A stretch of DNA of 64,000 nucleotides from Mycolicibacter sp. MU0102. GTDB taxonomy: Bacteria > Actinomycetota > Actinomycetes > Mycobacteriales > Mycobacteriaceae. Position 1 is the stretch's first letter. Every line of letters begins with the position of its first letter. Below are positions 46,366-56,377 of this stretch, in pieces. Under the pieces are notes generated by a model. That model made no database searches, had not been told where the DNA came from, and saw nothing but the letters and a program-made list of their open reading frames with translations. The position numbers and the translations under genes are program-made. The stretch lies in NCBI RefSeq assembly GCF_963378105.1, contig NZ_OY726398.1, forward strand, positions 2,418,001 to 2,482,000, given 5' to 3'.

Positions 46366-46409
46366 CTCAACCTCCCCGAGAGCCGCGCGAGCAGCTCGTC
46401 ATCTGTCAT
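43997..46409. repeat. long direct repeat, PKS1 copy (KS-AT block)
   Basis: Partner of 33860-36272. It begins with the 15-codon mini-ORF between the FAAL and PKS1 genes and ends inside the AT domain. The identical parts use more T- and G-ending codons on the coding strand and are visibly less GC-rich than the flanking PKS DNA. Confidence 0.93.
46362..46409 (-). CDS. 15-codon mini-ORF between FAAL and PKS1 (relic of a PKS2 C-terminal tail)
   Basis: Encodes MTDDELLARLSGRLS. Its ATG overlaps the FAAL stop (ATGA, 46409-46406) and its TGA overlaps the PKS1 TTG start (46365-46362). The peptide matches the last 15 residues of PKS2 (MSDDELLAQLSERLS) at 12 positions, and the PKS2/PKS3 junction has the same TTGA overlap. 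It is probably a leftover from duplication of a PKS2-tail + PKS3 segment. It may still work by coupling translation from FAAL into PKS1, since the Shine-Dalgarno GGGGAGG of PKS1 lies inside it. No function of the peptide itself is claimed. Confidence 0.6.
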   Translation of the reverse strand: MTDDELLARLSGRLS

Positions 46410-48163
46410 ACAGACCGAGCAGTAGCATCCAGTCGGTCGAATCCATCACGCTGGTAGATCTCTACGCAGCTGGAACGGCGGATCTTGCCGCTGGTCGTGA
46501 TCGGGATGGCACCCGGCGACACCAGGACCAGGTCTCCACTCACCAGGCCGTGCGCCTTGGACAGCGCGGCCGTCACCTTGCGACGTACCTCGGTCAGCCT
46601 GTCCAGGATCTCCTCATCGGAACCCCCCTTGTTCTTGAACTCCGCGATCGTAACAAGCTGCTCGGAGTGGCTGTTGGGGATCGAGACCGCGGCGACACGC
46701 CCACCGGTGATTTCCTGAACGGTGGCCTCGATGTCGTCCGGGTAGTGGTTACGCCCGTCGACGATCAGCAGGTCCTTGATCCGGCCGACGATGTAGAGCT
46801 CTCCTCCGGAGATGACGCCGAGGTCGCCGGTCATGAGCCAGGGCCCCTGCGGTGTCCCCGGAGTCGGGTCGACGAGCTTGCCACCGAAGGTAGCTTCGGT
46901 GGCCTGCTGGTTGTGCCAGTAGCCCGCTGCGACGTTGGGGCCGTGTGTCCAGATCTCGCCGACTGTGCCTTCCGGGTTTTCGGTCTGGGTTTCCGGATCC
47001 ACGATACGTAGGGTGCAGGCCCGAGGAACACCGCAGCTGACCAGCTCGACGCCACCTTCGGCACCACTGGGCACGGCCGTACCGGCGGCCAGCTTGGTGT
47101 AGTCGAACCGCGCGGTCGGCGGCGGGTTGCCGGGGGTGTTGGACGTCAGGTAGACGCTCGCCTCGGCCAGCCCGTAGCCGGGGCGCAGGGCGGCAGGGTT
47201 CACGTTGAACTTGGTGAATCGGTCGACGAAGCGTCGCAGCGTCGCGGCGTGAATGCGCTCCGCACCGAAACAGAAGGTGTGCACGTTGCTCAGGTCGAGA
47301 CCCGCCATGTCCTCGTCGGAGGTCCGCCGCACGGCCAGCTCGTAGGCGAAGTTCGGCCCACCGGTGAATCCGACGGGAGCCTTGGCGAGCTCCTGCATCC
47401 AGCGCGCCGGCTTCGCCAGGAACGCCATCGGGCTCATGTGCACGGTGTGCACGCGCAGGACCATCGGGTAGATGACAGTTCCGAGCAGACCCAGGTCGTG
47501 GTAGAACGGCATCCACGACACCAGGTTGAGTCCTTCCGGCGCCTTTCCGCCGGTCAGCGCGAAGGTGTCGTCAGCCATCTGCACCATGTTCGACACGGCG
47601 TTGGCGTGCGTGACCATGACGCCGGCCGGCGTCCGGGTCGAACCCGACGTGTACTGCAGGAAGGCAACCTTGGTCTGTGCCGTCGCGCCGGGGGCTGCCA
47701 GCGGCTCGGAGTCGAGGTCCAACGCGTCGATCTCGATGACCACCGGCGGCTTTCCGCCCAGGCCCTTGATCGAGCTGGCGATGTCACCGACCGCCGACGT
47801 GGTCGTCAGGATCGCCGCCGGAGCACTGTCACGCAGCGCCGCCGACACGCGCTCGTCGTGCACGCCGAACATCGGCACCGGCAGCGGGACGGCGATCATG
47901 CCCGCCTCCAGCGCACCGTAGAACCCGACGATGTACTCCAGGCTCTGCGGGGCCAGAATCGCCACCCGGTCGCCGGGAGAGGCGCAGGTCGCCAGTTCGG
48001 CCGCCACCACCCGGACGCGGTTGCGCAGCTGCGACCATGTCACGGTCTCGCGGTAGCCGGCGGGGTCGACGTCGTAGTCGATGAACGTGTACGCAGGCTC
48101 GTCTGGCTTGTCCCGCTCGAGGTTCGCCAACAGGGTCGGGATGTGCGTTTCAGTTACCGACAT
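46406..48163 (-). CDS. fatty acyl-AMP ligase (FAAL), FadD26-like
   Basis: 585 aa. Activates a fatty acid as acyl-adenylate and passes it to a PKS ACP rather than to CoA. ANL motifs: LQYTSGSTRTPAGVMVTH (P-loop), SWMPFYHDLGL, RPGYGLAEASVYL, GPWLMTGDLGVI, RIKDLLIVDGRNHYPDDIEAT and the C-terminal TTSGKIRRSSC. The text is close to M. tuberculosis FadD26, which starts phthiocerol assembly. Start ATG 48163 has AAGGAGAAG 8 nt upstream. First gene of the seven-gene operon FAAL-PKS1-5-PapA; its natural partner is the N-terminal ACP of PKS2. Chain length of the starter cannot be read from sequence. Confidence 0.95.
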   Translation of the reverse strand: MSVTETHIPTLLANLERDKPDEPAYTFIDYDVDPAGYRETVTWSQLRNRVRVVAAELATCASPGDRVAILAPQSLEYIVGFYGALEAGMIAVPLPVPMFGVHDERVSAALRDSAPAAILTTTSAVGDIASSIKGLGGKPPVVIEIDALDLDSEPLAAPGATAQTKVAFLQYTSGSTRTPAGVMVTHANAVSNMVQMADDTFALTGGKAPEGLNLVSWMPFYHDLGLLGTVIYPMVLRVHTVHMSPMAFLAKPARWMQELAKAPVGFTGGPNFAYELAVRRTSDEDMAGLDLSNVHTFCFGAERIHAATLRRFVDRFTKFNVNPAALRPGYGLAEASVYLTSNTPGNPPPTARFDYTKLAAGTAVPSGAEGGVELVSCGVPRACTLRIVDPETQTENPEGTVGEIWTHGPNVAAGYWHNQQATEATFGGKLVDPTPGTPQGPWLMTGDLGVISGGELYIVGRIKDLLIVDGRNHYPDDIEATVQEITGGRVAAVSIPNSHSEQLVTIAEFKNKGGSDEEILDRLTEVRRKVTAALSKAHGLVSGDLVLVSPGAIPITTSGKIRRSSCVEIYQRDGFDRLDATARSV

Positions 48164-48188
48164 TGCGTTGTCTTCTCCTTATGCTGTC

Positions 48189-48202
48189 AGGTCCTTGGAC
48201 CT
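48189..48202. promoter_or_regulatory. palindrome AGGTCC-TT-GGACCT upstream of FAAL
   Basis: Perfect 6-bp arms with a 2-bp centre, 26-39 nt before the FAAL ATG. Candidate repressor operator or 5'UTR hairpin; the regulator is unknown. Confidence 0.4.
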
Positions 48203-48372
48203 CACCTGCTGAGTACTTCGGCCCCGTCGAGAGTCGTTGCGCTTACTGTCCGAACTGACGGTTTCGCTGCGCTAGGTCCCTGCACAGCGGAGGTATGCAA
48301 TTGGATTAGCGAGATTTGGGATGGATCCCCCACGCGATCAGGTCTGGCGGGCATCCCTGGAGGGGTTGCTCA

Positions 48373-48387
48373 GCTGAATACTTCAGC
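48373..48387. promoter_or_regulatory. inverted repeat GCTGAA-TAC-TTCAGC upstream of FAAL
   Basis: Perfect 6-bp arms with a 3-bp spacer, about 210 nt before the FAAL ATG, in the expected promoter zone. Candidate transcription-factor site only. Confidence 0.4.
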
Positions 48388-48727
48388 CTCAGCGCAGGTT
48401 GGCTGCTCGCCGTGCCGGGTGGAGACGGGGGCGGGGACCTCCGAGCGCTGCGATCGCCCGGCCGTCACGGCCGGTGCGGATGATTCGACCAACGCCACGG
48501 GTACCCCTTCTGGATGTTTGGAACCTGCGCTAAAACTCCTTGGACCCCGACATCCCAGGCGTTTCCCTCCGCGGAGGCTACCACGGAAGCGCAGCTGACA
48601 GGCAATTTATGGCCCACATACAGCGCAAACGCAGCAGATCCGCCATAGTAGCGGAGAAGTCACGTGCGCGCCTCACGAGTAACTTTCCGCACCACGCGCC
48701 CATTCACATTTCAGCCGCGCCGGGCGC

Positions 48728-49444
48728 TCATTCCTGGCAGTACTGCGCGATCTTCTGCTCGATATCGCCGACCAGTTCCGGCAGGTGTTCGGTGAGGTAG
48801 AAGTGGTGGCCGGGTGCGGTGAACACCCGCGCGCTGAATTCGGCGGTGGTGCGCTCCGCCCACGGACCCACTTTCTCCGCGGTGGCGACGTCATCTTCGT
48901 CACCATGGAACGCAAACAGCGGACAGGTCACTCGCGCCTCGGGCGGACAGTCATAGTTCGCGATGGCTTTCAGGCCGCGCAGGGTCGGGAGGATCTTGGC
49001 CGCGAACTCCTCGTTTTCCAAGAATTCGGGGTTGACTCCCGTCATGGTGCTGACGGCGTCCAGCAGGCCGCGGTCGGACTCGGGAATGTTGTCGTAGCCG
49101 GCTCGTCCCGGTGCGCCCGCAGCCGACACGAACAGCGCGGCAATCCGATGTCCGTCGGCCTCGAATCGGCGCGCCACCTCGAACGCCAGCAGCGCGCCCA
49201 TGCTGTGACCGAAGAAGGCGACCGGCCCGTCAGTCGGAGCCGGCGGTGCGACCGTCTTGCAGACCTGGTCGGCGAGGTCTTCGATGCTGGTGAAGGCGCC
49301 CAGGTCATGGGTTCCGCCCTTGCCCGGGTACTGAACGCCGATGCGCTTGACGTCGGTGGTGAAGGTCTTGGAGAACGGCACGTAGTACTGCGGCGATCCG
49401 CCGGCATGCGGGAAGATGTAGAGCTTCGGCGTACGGTCAGTCAC
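48728..49444 (-). CDS. TesA-like type II thioesterase
   Basis: 238 aa from GTG 49444. Alpha/beta hydrolase with FPHAGGSPQYYVPFS at the N-terminus, nucleophile FFGHSMGALLAFE (Ser about 97), acid in FHGDEDDVA and His in PGHHFYL, the type II thioesterase pattern. In M. tuberculosis TesA releases or edits chains on the Pps synthases and binds the C-terminal part of PpsE. Here it sits just upstream of the PKS operon on the same strand, so it is the likely release/editing enzyme for PKS5. AAGG lies about 8 nt before the GTG, and a 56-bp tandem repeat array ends 12 nt upstream of the start. Confidence 0.92.
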   Translation of the reverse strand: MTDRTPKLYIFPHAGGSPQYYVPFSKTFTTDVKRIGVQYPGKGGTHDLGAFTSIEDLADQVCKTVAPPAPTDGPVAFFGHSMGALLAFEVARRFEADGHRIAALFVSAAGAPGRAGYDNIPESDRGLLDAVSTMTGVNPEFLENEEFAAKILPTLRGLKAIANYDCPPEARVTCPLFAFHGDEDDVATAEKVGPWAERTTAEFSARVFTAPGHHFYLTEHLPELVGDIEQKIAQYCQE

Positions 49445-49455
49445 CCGGCAACCTT

Positions 49456-49679
49456 AGCGGCGATCGCGAACCCGGCGGAGCCGGGTGAAGCGGGTCGCCG
49501 CCATTCAGCACAGCGGCGATCGCGAACCCGGCGGAGCCGGGTGAAGCGGGTCGCCGCCATTCAGCACAGCGGCGATCGCGAACCCGGCGGAGCCGGGTGA
49601 AGCGGGTCGCCGCCATTCGGCACAGCGGCGATCGCGAACCCGGCGGAGCCGGGTGAAGCGGGTCGCCGCCATTCGGCAC
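49456..49679. repeat. four tandem 56-bp repeats (VNTR-like)
   Basis: Copies start at 49456, 49512, 49568 and 49624, almost identical (a CAG/CGG change near the unit end). The array fills the gap between the lipL-like stop and the thioesterase start. Each unit contains GAACCCGGCGG, also found in the 57-bp repeat at 18.6 kb. It is long for a promoter spacer and resembles mycobacterial intergenic minisatellites. Confidence 0.95.
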
Positions 49680-49694
49680 AGCGGCGCACCACCA

Positions 49695-50960
49695 CTAGCC
49701 GGTCGCGGCATCCGGCGCGGCGAACGGCTCCCCCAGCTGCGGGATCGGCGTGTAGCCGTGCCGGCGCCCCTGGGCGACGCCGCGGCGAATCAGCGCGGCC
49801 GTTCCGACGAAACCGGCATGGTCGATTGCCACGAATCGGGTCAGCAGCCGGTTGTGCACGAAGCCGATCGCCAGCCCGGAGGCAGGATCCGCCCACCCCA
49901 TGGATCCGCCCAGCCCGACGTGACCGAATCCGGGCAGCACCGGTCCGAACGGGATCGCGTGATAGCCCAGGTGGAACGCCAACGGAACCCCGATGGTGCG
50001 GTCTAGCTCGAGCGTGTGCGGACCGGTCAGGCCCGCCACGAGTTGGGGTGACAGCAATTGAGTGCCGTCGATCTGCCCGCCGTTGGCCAGGGCGCCGTAG
50101 AGGCGGGCCAGCCCGCGGGCGGTGGCCACCCCGTTGAGGGCGGCGGCCTCGGTGTCCAGGAACGGAATGCCGCCGCGGACGGTGTCCATCACCCCTGGGA
50201 AGTAGAAGGCGCCCAGGCCCCCGTACCGCAGCGCCGAGGCGGCCCGCGGCGCCACCAGGTCCACTACCGCGTTTCGCCGACTGCGCTGGGGCATGATGAT
50301 CTCCGCTGCGACGGTAGGAGCGTCGGCGGGCGGGCGGCCCAGGTGCATTCCGTCGATACCCAGCGGTCCGGCCAGCTCCGTGCGGAACAGCTCACGCATT
50401 CCCACGCCGGTGACGGCCCGGGCCAGCCCGGACACCAGCCAGCCGTACGTCAGCGCGTGATAGGCGGGTTTGCCGCGCTCGGGTCCCGGCGCCGCAGCGG
50501 CCATCCGGGCTTCCATCGTCACGTGGTCCAGTAGGTCCGCCCTGCTGGCGCCGTTGAGGTGGGTCAGGCCTGCTCGGTGTCCCAACAGCTCGCGGACGGT
50601 GATCGCGGCCTTGCCGTTCGCCCCGAACTCCGGCCAGTACTGCGCCACCGGCACGTCGTAGTCGATGAGTCCTCGGTCGACCAGCCGGTGGATGACCGTC
50701 GACGCCGCACCCTTGGTCGCCGAGAACACCATGGCGCCGGTGTCGGCCGACCACGGCACCTGTCCCGCCCGGTCCGACCATCCGGTCCACACGTCCACCA
50801 CGGGCTGTCCATCGAGGTAGATCGCCAGCGCCCCGCCGCCGAAACGGCGACCCGGGAACATTGCGGCGAAGGCGCGCACAGCACAGGCGAAGTTCGGGTC
50901 GGCAACGCCGTGCACGTTCGCCGGAAGCTGCGCCCGACGAACCTCGAGATGCTGTGTCAT
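49695..50960 (-). CDS. lipL: beta-lactamase-family esterase, LipL-like
   Basis: 421 aa, serine beta-lactamase/class C-like fold used by many mycobacterial esterases. The SxxK motif is MVFSATKGAAST (about residue 90); a Tyr candidate is in HALTYGWLVSG; the C-terminal GHVGLGGSMGWADP supplies the third motif (HxG/GG region). There is no signal peptide. Position between meaB and the variable PKS region matches M. tuberculosis lipL (Rv1497), so the symbol rests on synteny plus family. It marks the border of the exchangeable segment between lipL and ileS. Confidence 0.85.
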   Translation of the reverse strand: MTQHLEVRRAQLPANVHGVADPNFACAVRAFAAMFPGRRFGGGALAIYLDGQPVVDVWTGWSDRAGQVPWSADTGAMVFSATKGAASTVIHRLVDRGLIDYDVPVAQYWPEFGANGKAAITVRELLGHRAGLTHLNGASRADLLDHVTMEARMAAAAPGPERGKPAYHALTYGWLVSGLARAVTGVGMRELFRTELAGPLGIDGMHLGRPPADAPTVAAEIIMPQRSRRNAVVDLVAPRAASALRYGGLGAFYFPGVMDTVRGGIPFLDTEAAALNGVATARGLARLYGALANGGQIDGTQLLSPQLVAGLTGPHTLELDRTIGVPLAFHLGYHAIPFGPVLPGFGHVGLGGSMGWADPASGLAIGFVHNRLLTRFVAIDHAGFVGTAALIRRGVAQGRRHGYTPIPQLGEPFAAPDAATG

Positions 50961-51020
50961 GGTTGGGAATCTACCGCGTCCACCGGCCGATATAAGTCGG
51001 ATTACCGCACGCGCGTGCCA

Positions 51021-52010
51021 CTAATTCCAGATGGCCTCGAGGATTCGCTGGGCGGCCAGCGCGGGGGTCAGTTCTCCGCGCAGTACCTGCTGTTCCACCT
51101 CGGTGCGCACGGCGCGCACCGCCTGGTCCGACAGTGCGCGTTCCAGCACGGCGTCGCGGACCAACTGGCGGGTCCAGTCCACCTGTTGTGCCCGGCGCCG
51201 GGCGTCGAATTCGCCCGCTTCGATCAGCGTCTGCCGATGCCGCTCGACGGTCTCCCAGAATTCCGGCAGCCCGGTGCCCTCGATCGCGCTCATCGTCAAA
51301 ACCGGTGGCCGCCAAAGCGTTTCGCGGGGATAGATGAGCCGGATCGCGGTCGACAACTCTCGTGCAGCCAGGCGCGCTTCGGCCAAGTGGTTGCCGTCGG
51401 CTTTGTTGACCACCACGATGTCGGCCAGTTCCAGCACACCCTTCTTGATGCCCTGCAACTGGTCGCCGGTGCGGGCCAGGGTCAAAAAGACGAAGGTGTC
51501 GACCATGTTGGCGACTGTGACCTCGGACTGGCCGACGCCGACGGTCTCGATCAGGATCACGTCGAAACCGGCGGCCTCCAGCAGCACCACCGTCTCGCGA
51601 GTCGCCTTGGCGACCCCGCCCAGGGTGCCCGACGTCGGCGACGGACGGATGTAGGCGCGTTCGTGCGTCCCCAGCCGCTGCATCCGGGTCTTGTCCCCCA
51701 GGATCGAACCACCGGTGCGCGTCGAGGACGGGTCAACGGCGAGCACCGCCACCCGGTGGCCCTGCTCGATCAGGTGCATCCCGAGGGCTTCGATGGTGGT
51801 CGACTTGCCCACGCCGGGAACACCGGTGATGCCCACCCGCCGCGCCCCGCCGGCGTCAGGCAACAGCTCCAGCAGCAGCTCCTGTGCCTGCTGGCGGTGA
51901 TCGGCGCGGGTGGACTCGACCAGGGTGATGGCCCGCGGCAGCACGGAGCGGTCGCCGGAGCGCACCGCCGCCGCCAACTCGGCGACGGTGTCAGACACGT
52001 TGTCGGCCAT
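51021..52010 (-). CDS. meaB: MeaB/ArgK-type G3E GTPase, methylmalonyl-CoA mutase chaperone
   Basis: 329 aa. Walker A GVPGVGKSTTIEALG (about residue 60), switch region AVDPSSTRTGGSILGDKTRM, Walker B ETVGVGQSE and guanine motif NKADG. The protein protects and reloads cobalamin in methylmalonyl-CoA mutase. Its ATG directly follows the mutB TAA with no gap, so mutA-mutB-meaB is one operon. In M. tuberculosis mazEF4 lies between mutB and this gene (Rv1496); here nothing does. Confidence 0.95.
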   Translation of the reverse strand: MADNVSDTVAELAAAVRSGDRSVLPRAITLVESTRADHRQQAQELLLELLPDAGGARRVGITGVPGVGKSTTIEALGMHLIEQGHRVAVLAVDPSSTRTGGSILGDKTRMQRLGTHERAYIRPSPTSGTLGGVAKATRETVVLLEAAGFDVILIETVGVGQSEVTVANMVDTFVFLTLARTGDQLQGIKKGVLELADIVVVNKADGNHLAEARLAARELSTAIRLIYPRETLWRPPVLTMSAIEGTGLPEFWETVERHRQTLIEAGEFDARRRAQQVDWTRQLVRDAVLERALSDQAVRAVRTEVEQQVLRGELTPALAAQRILEAIWN

Positions 52011-54299
<2,289 letters not shown>

Positions 54300-54304
54300 G
54301 GCTC

Positions 54305-56212
54305 TCAGGCCCCCAATCGGGTCAGTAAGTCCGACAGCGCCTGCACCGCATCGATTTTCATGGTCAGGTAGTCGTCTGGCTTCGGATCGGTGTCGGAGTT
54401 GCCGGCTAATGCCTTGGCCGGCCCCGCCAGGTAGACCCGGTCGACTCCGGCGGTACGAGCCGCCCCGATGACCGCGGCCGCTTCGGCGCCGTAACGGGCA
54501 TCGCTGCCGCACAGCACCACCGCAGCGGGTGAGCCGGCCTCCGCCACGGCGTCGGCCACCTGCTCGGCGTTCACCGTGCCGGGGTTGATCGCCTCGATGC
54601 CGCCGGAGGCCAGCAGGTTCGCGGCAAAGGTAGTCCGAACGTTGTGTTCGGCGATCGACCCCAGCGGCAGCAGCAACGCCTGCGGCCGGGCACCGGTACG
54701 CGCTAGGTAGGCGTCGGAGCGGTCTCGCAGCGCCTCGAACTGCGCAGCGTAGCGCCGCAAGCCGGCCGGCGGGTTCTGTGTCGCAGACGGCGGCAACGGC
54801 GCCTCGTCGAGGTTCGGGTACTCGTTGACGCCGGTGATCGCACTGCGCCGATGTGCGATGTCCTCGGCCCGCGCGGCGGCAACCTCGGCGATCCGCTCGC
54901 CGATGTGCCCGCGGGCGGCCTCGAATCCGCCCAGCTCCTCGATCTCCTGGAACTGACGCCAGGCCTGCTGCGCCAACTGTTCGGTGAGGTCTTCGACGAA
55001 CCAGGACCCGCCGGCCGGGTCCAGGACCTGGCCCAGGTGCGACTCTTCGAGCAGCAGCAGTTGGGTGTTGCGGGCGATCCGCCGCGAGAACGTTGTCGAG
55101 GTGCCGGGCTGCCCACCCGGGATCACCGTGTCAAACGGCCACACCAGCACGGTGTCAGCTCCGCCGACACCGGCGCCGAAGGCGGCCAGGGTGGTGCGCA
55201 GCATGTTCACCCACGGGTCACGCTGCGTCATCATCGCCAGGGATGTCTCGGCGTGGACGACGGCGGCACCGGCTTCAGGCGCCCCGGCGACCTCGGTGAC
55301 CCGCGCCCACAGTTGGCGCGCCGCCCGGATCTTGGCGATCGTGATGAACTGGTCATCGTCGGCGGCGATCCGGAAGCTGATCTGGCGGGCGGCGTCGGCC
55401 ACCGACAGGCCGGCATCGGTGAGCACCCGCAGGTAGGCCACGGCCGCGGCCAGGCCGGCAGCCAACTCCCCCGACGCGCCGGCGCCCAGGTTGTGCAGGG
55501 CCGGGCCGTGGACGGCGATGGCCCGCACCCCCGGATGCGCGACGGCCTGCGACGCCACCGCGATCACCTCGTCGATCGACGGTGCCGAACGGTCAGTCAG
55601 CGGCGCGGTCAGCGGGTCGGCGCCCAAATCCACCGACAAATTGGCGCGATTGTCCGGGTCGAGTGCCTCGACCAGGGCCAGCATGGTCTCGGCGGCGGTG
55701 GTGTAGTCGCCGGCACCGGCACCGTCGAGCAGTACCGGAACCAGGTCCAGGTAGACGTCGTCGAATACGCCCCGCAGCTCGGCAGCCGGCACGCCCGCTT
55801 CGCCGACCCGCAGTGTCAGCGCGCTGACGCCGTCGGTCAGGGCACTCAGAACGGCGCCGTTGGCGTCGGCGGCCGAAGCCGATCCGCCGATGGGAAAGAC
55901 CTCGGCGACCTTCCAGCCGGTGTTGACATCGCGCCGCGCGTCGGCGCCGCGCACGAAGGGCCACTGACCCGGCAACGGCGGCTCGGGTAGCGCGTCCAAC
56001 GCGGTGTAGAGCGCCCGAACGGCGAAGCCGCCCTGCCCTGCCAACCCCTCCACCGGGGTGTCCAGCAGCCGCTCGGGCTCACCGCCGGTCTCGGCGTCGA
56101 TATCGGCCGGCTCGCGGCGCGCGCTCTTGGCCAGCACCCCGGCCACGGCGGCACGCCAGCGTGCTCGGGCCTGCTGGATGCCGGCGGGTTCGGCGGACAC
56201 GTCGATTGACAC
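54305..56212 (-). CDS. mutA: methylmalonyl-CoA mutase small subunit
   Basis: 635 aa from GTG 56212 with AGGAG 7 nt upstream. Homologous to MutB but without the DxHxxG cobalamin motif (the equivalent region reads LPLGSIAEHNVR), as expected of the non-catalytic subunit of the heterodimer. Shared segments include FSRRIARNTQLLLLEESHL and DPAGGSWFVEDLT. First gene of mutA-mutB-meaB. A perfect 12-bp palindrome 18 nt upstream of the start is a candidate operator. It is divergent from the TVP38-type gene, as mutA (Rv1492) is from Rv1491c in M. tuberculosis. Confidence 0.95.
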   Translation of the reverse strand: MSIDVSAEPAGIQQARARWRAAVAGVLAKSARREPADIDAETGGEPERLLDTPVEGLAGQGGFAVRALYTALDALPEPPLPGQWPFVRGADARRDVNTGWKVAEVFPIGGSASAADANGAVLSALTDGVSALTLRVGEAGVPAAELRGVFDDVYLDLVPVLLDGAGAGDYTTAAETMLALVEALDPDNRANLSVDLGADPLTAPLTDRSAPSIDEVIAVASQAVAHPGVRAIAVHGPALHNLGAGASGELAAGLAAAVAYLRVLTDAGLSVADAARQISFRIAADDDQFITIAKIRAARQLWARVTEVAGAPEAGAAVVHAETSLAMMTQRDPWVNMLRTTLAAFGAGVGGADTVLVWPFDTVIPGGQPGTSTTFSRRIARNTQLLLLEESHLGQVLDPAGGSWFVEDLTEQLAQQAWRQFQEIEELGGFEAARGHIGERIAEVAAARAEDIAHRRSAITGVNEYPNLDEAPLPPSATQNPPAGLRRYAAQFEALRDRSDAYLARTGARPQALLLPLGSIAEHNVRTTFAANLLASGGIEAINPGTVNAEQVADAVAEAGSPAAVVLCGSDARYGAEAAAVIGAARTAGVDRVYLAGPAKALAGNSDTDPKPDDYLTMKIDAVQALSDLLTRLGA

Positions 56213-56229
56213 CGGCGACTCCTGTGGTT

Positions 56230-56241
56230 ACTCGCGAGTAG
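56230..56241. promoter_or_regulatory. perfect palindrome TACTCGCGAGTA upstream of mutA
   Basis: 12-bp uninterrupted palindrome in the mutA/TVP38 divergent gap, 18-29 nt before the mutA GTG. The form is typical of TetR-family operators; no regulator is encoded next to it. Confidence 0.5.
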
Positions 56242-56377
56242 CTGTTGAATCGCTACCCAACATGTGTCAACCAGGCTAAATGATGCCGATCGGCCGACAC
56301 GGGTGAGGTGTGCCGAGCGGCGAAACTCCCGCTGAGTGACACGAAGTGTTCACCCCCGGCCCGTACTCTTGAGTGCC

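Larger units (their letters stand above)
48164..48727. other. 564-bp non-coding gap carrying the PKS operon promoter region
   Basis: No credible gene on either strand. It separates the thioesterase gene from the FAAL on the same strand and should hold the promoter of the 28.5-kb operon. Two perfect inverted repeats are visible and listed separately. No clear -35/-10 pair can be fixed by eye. Confidence 0.6.
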
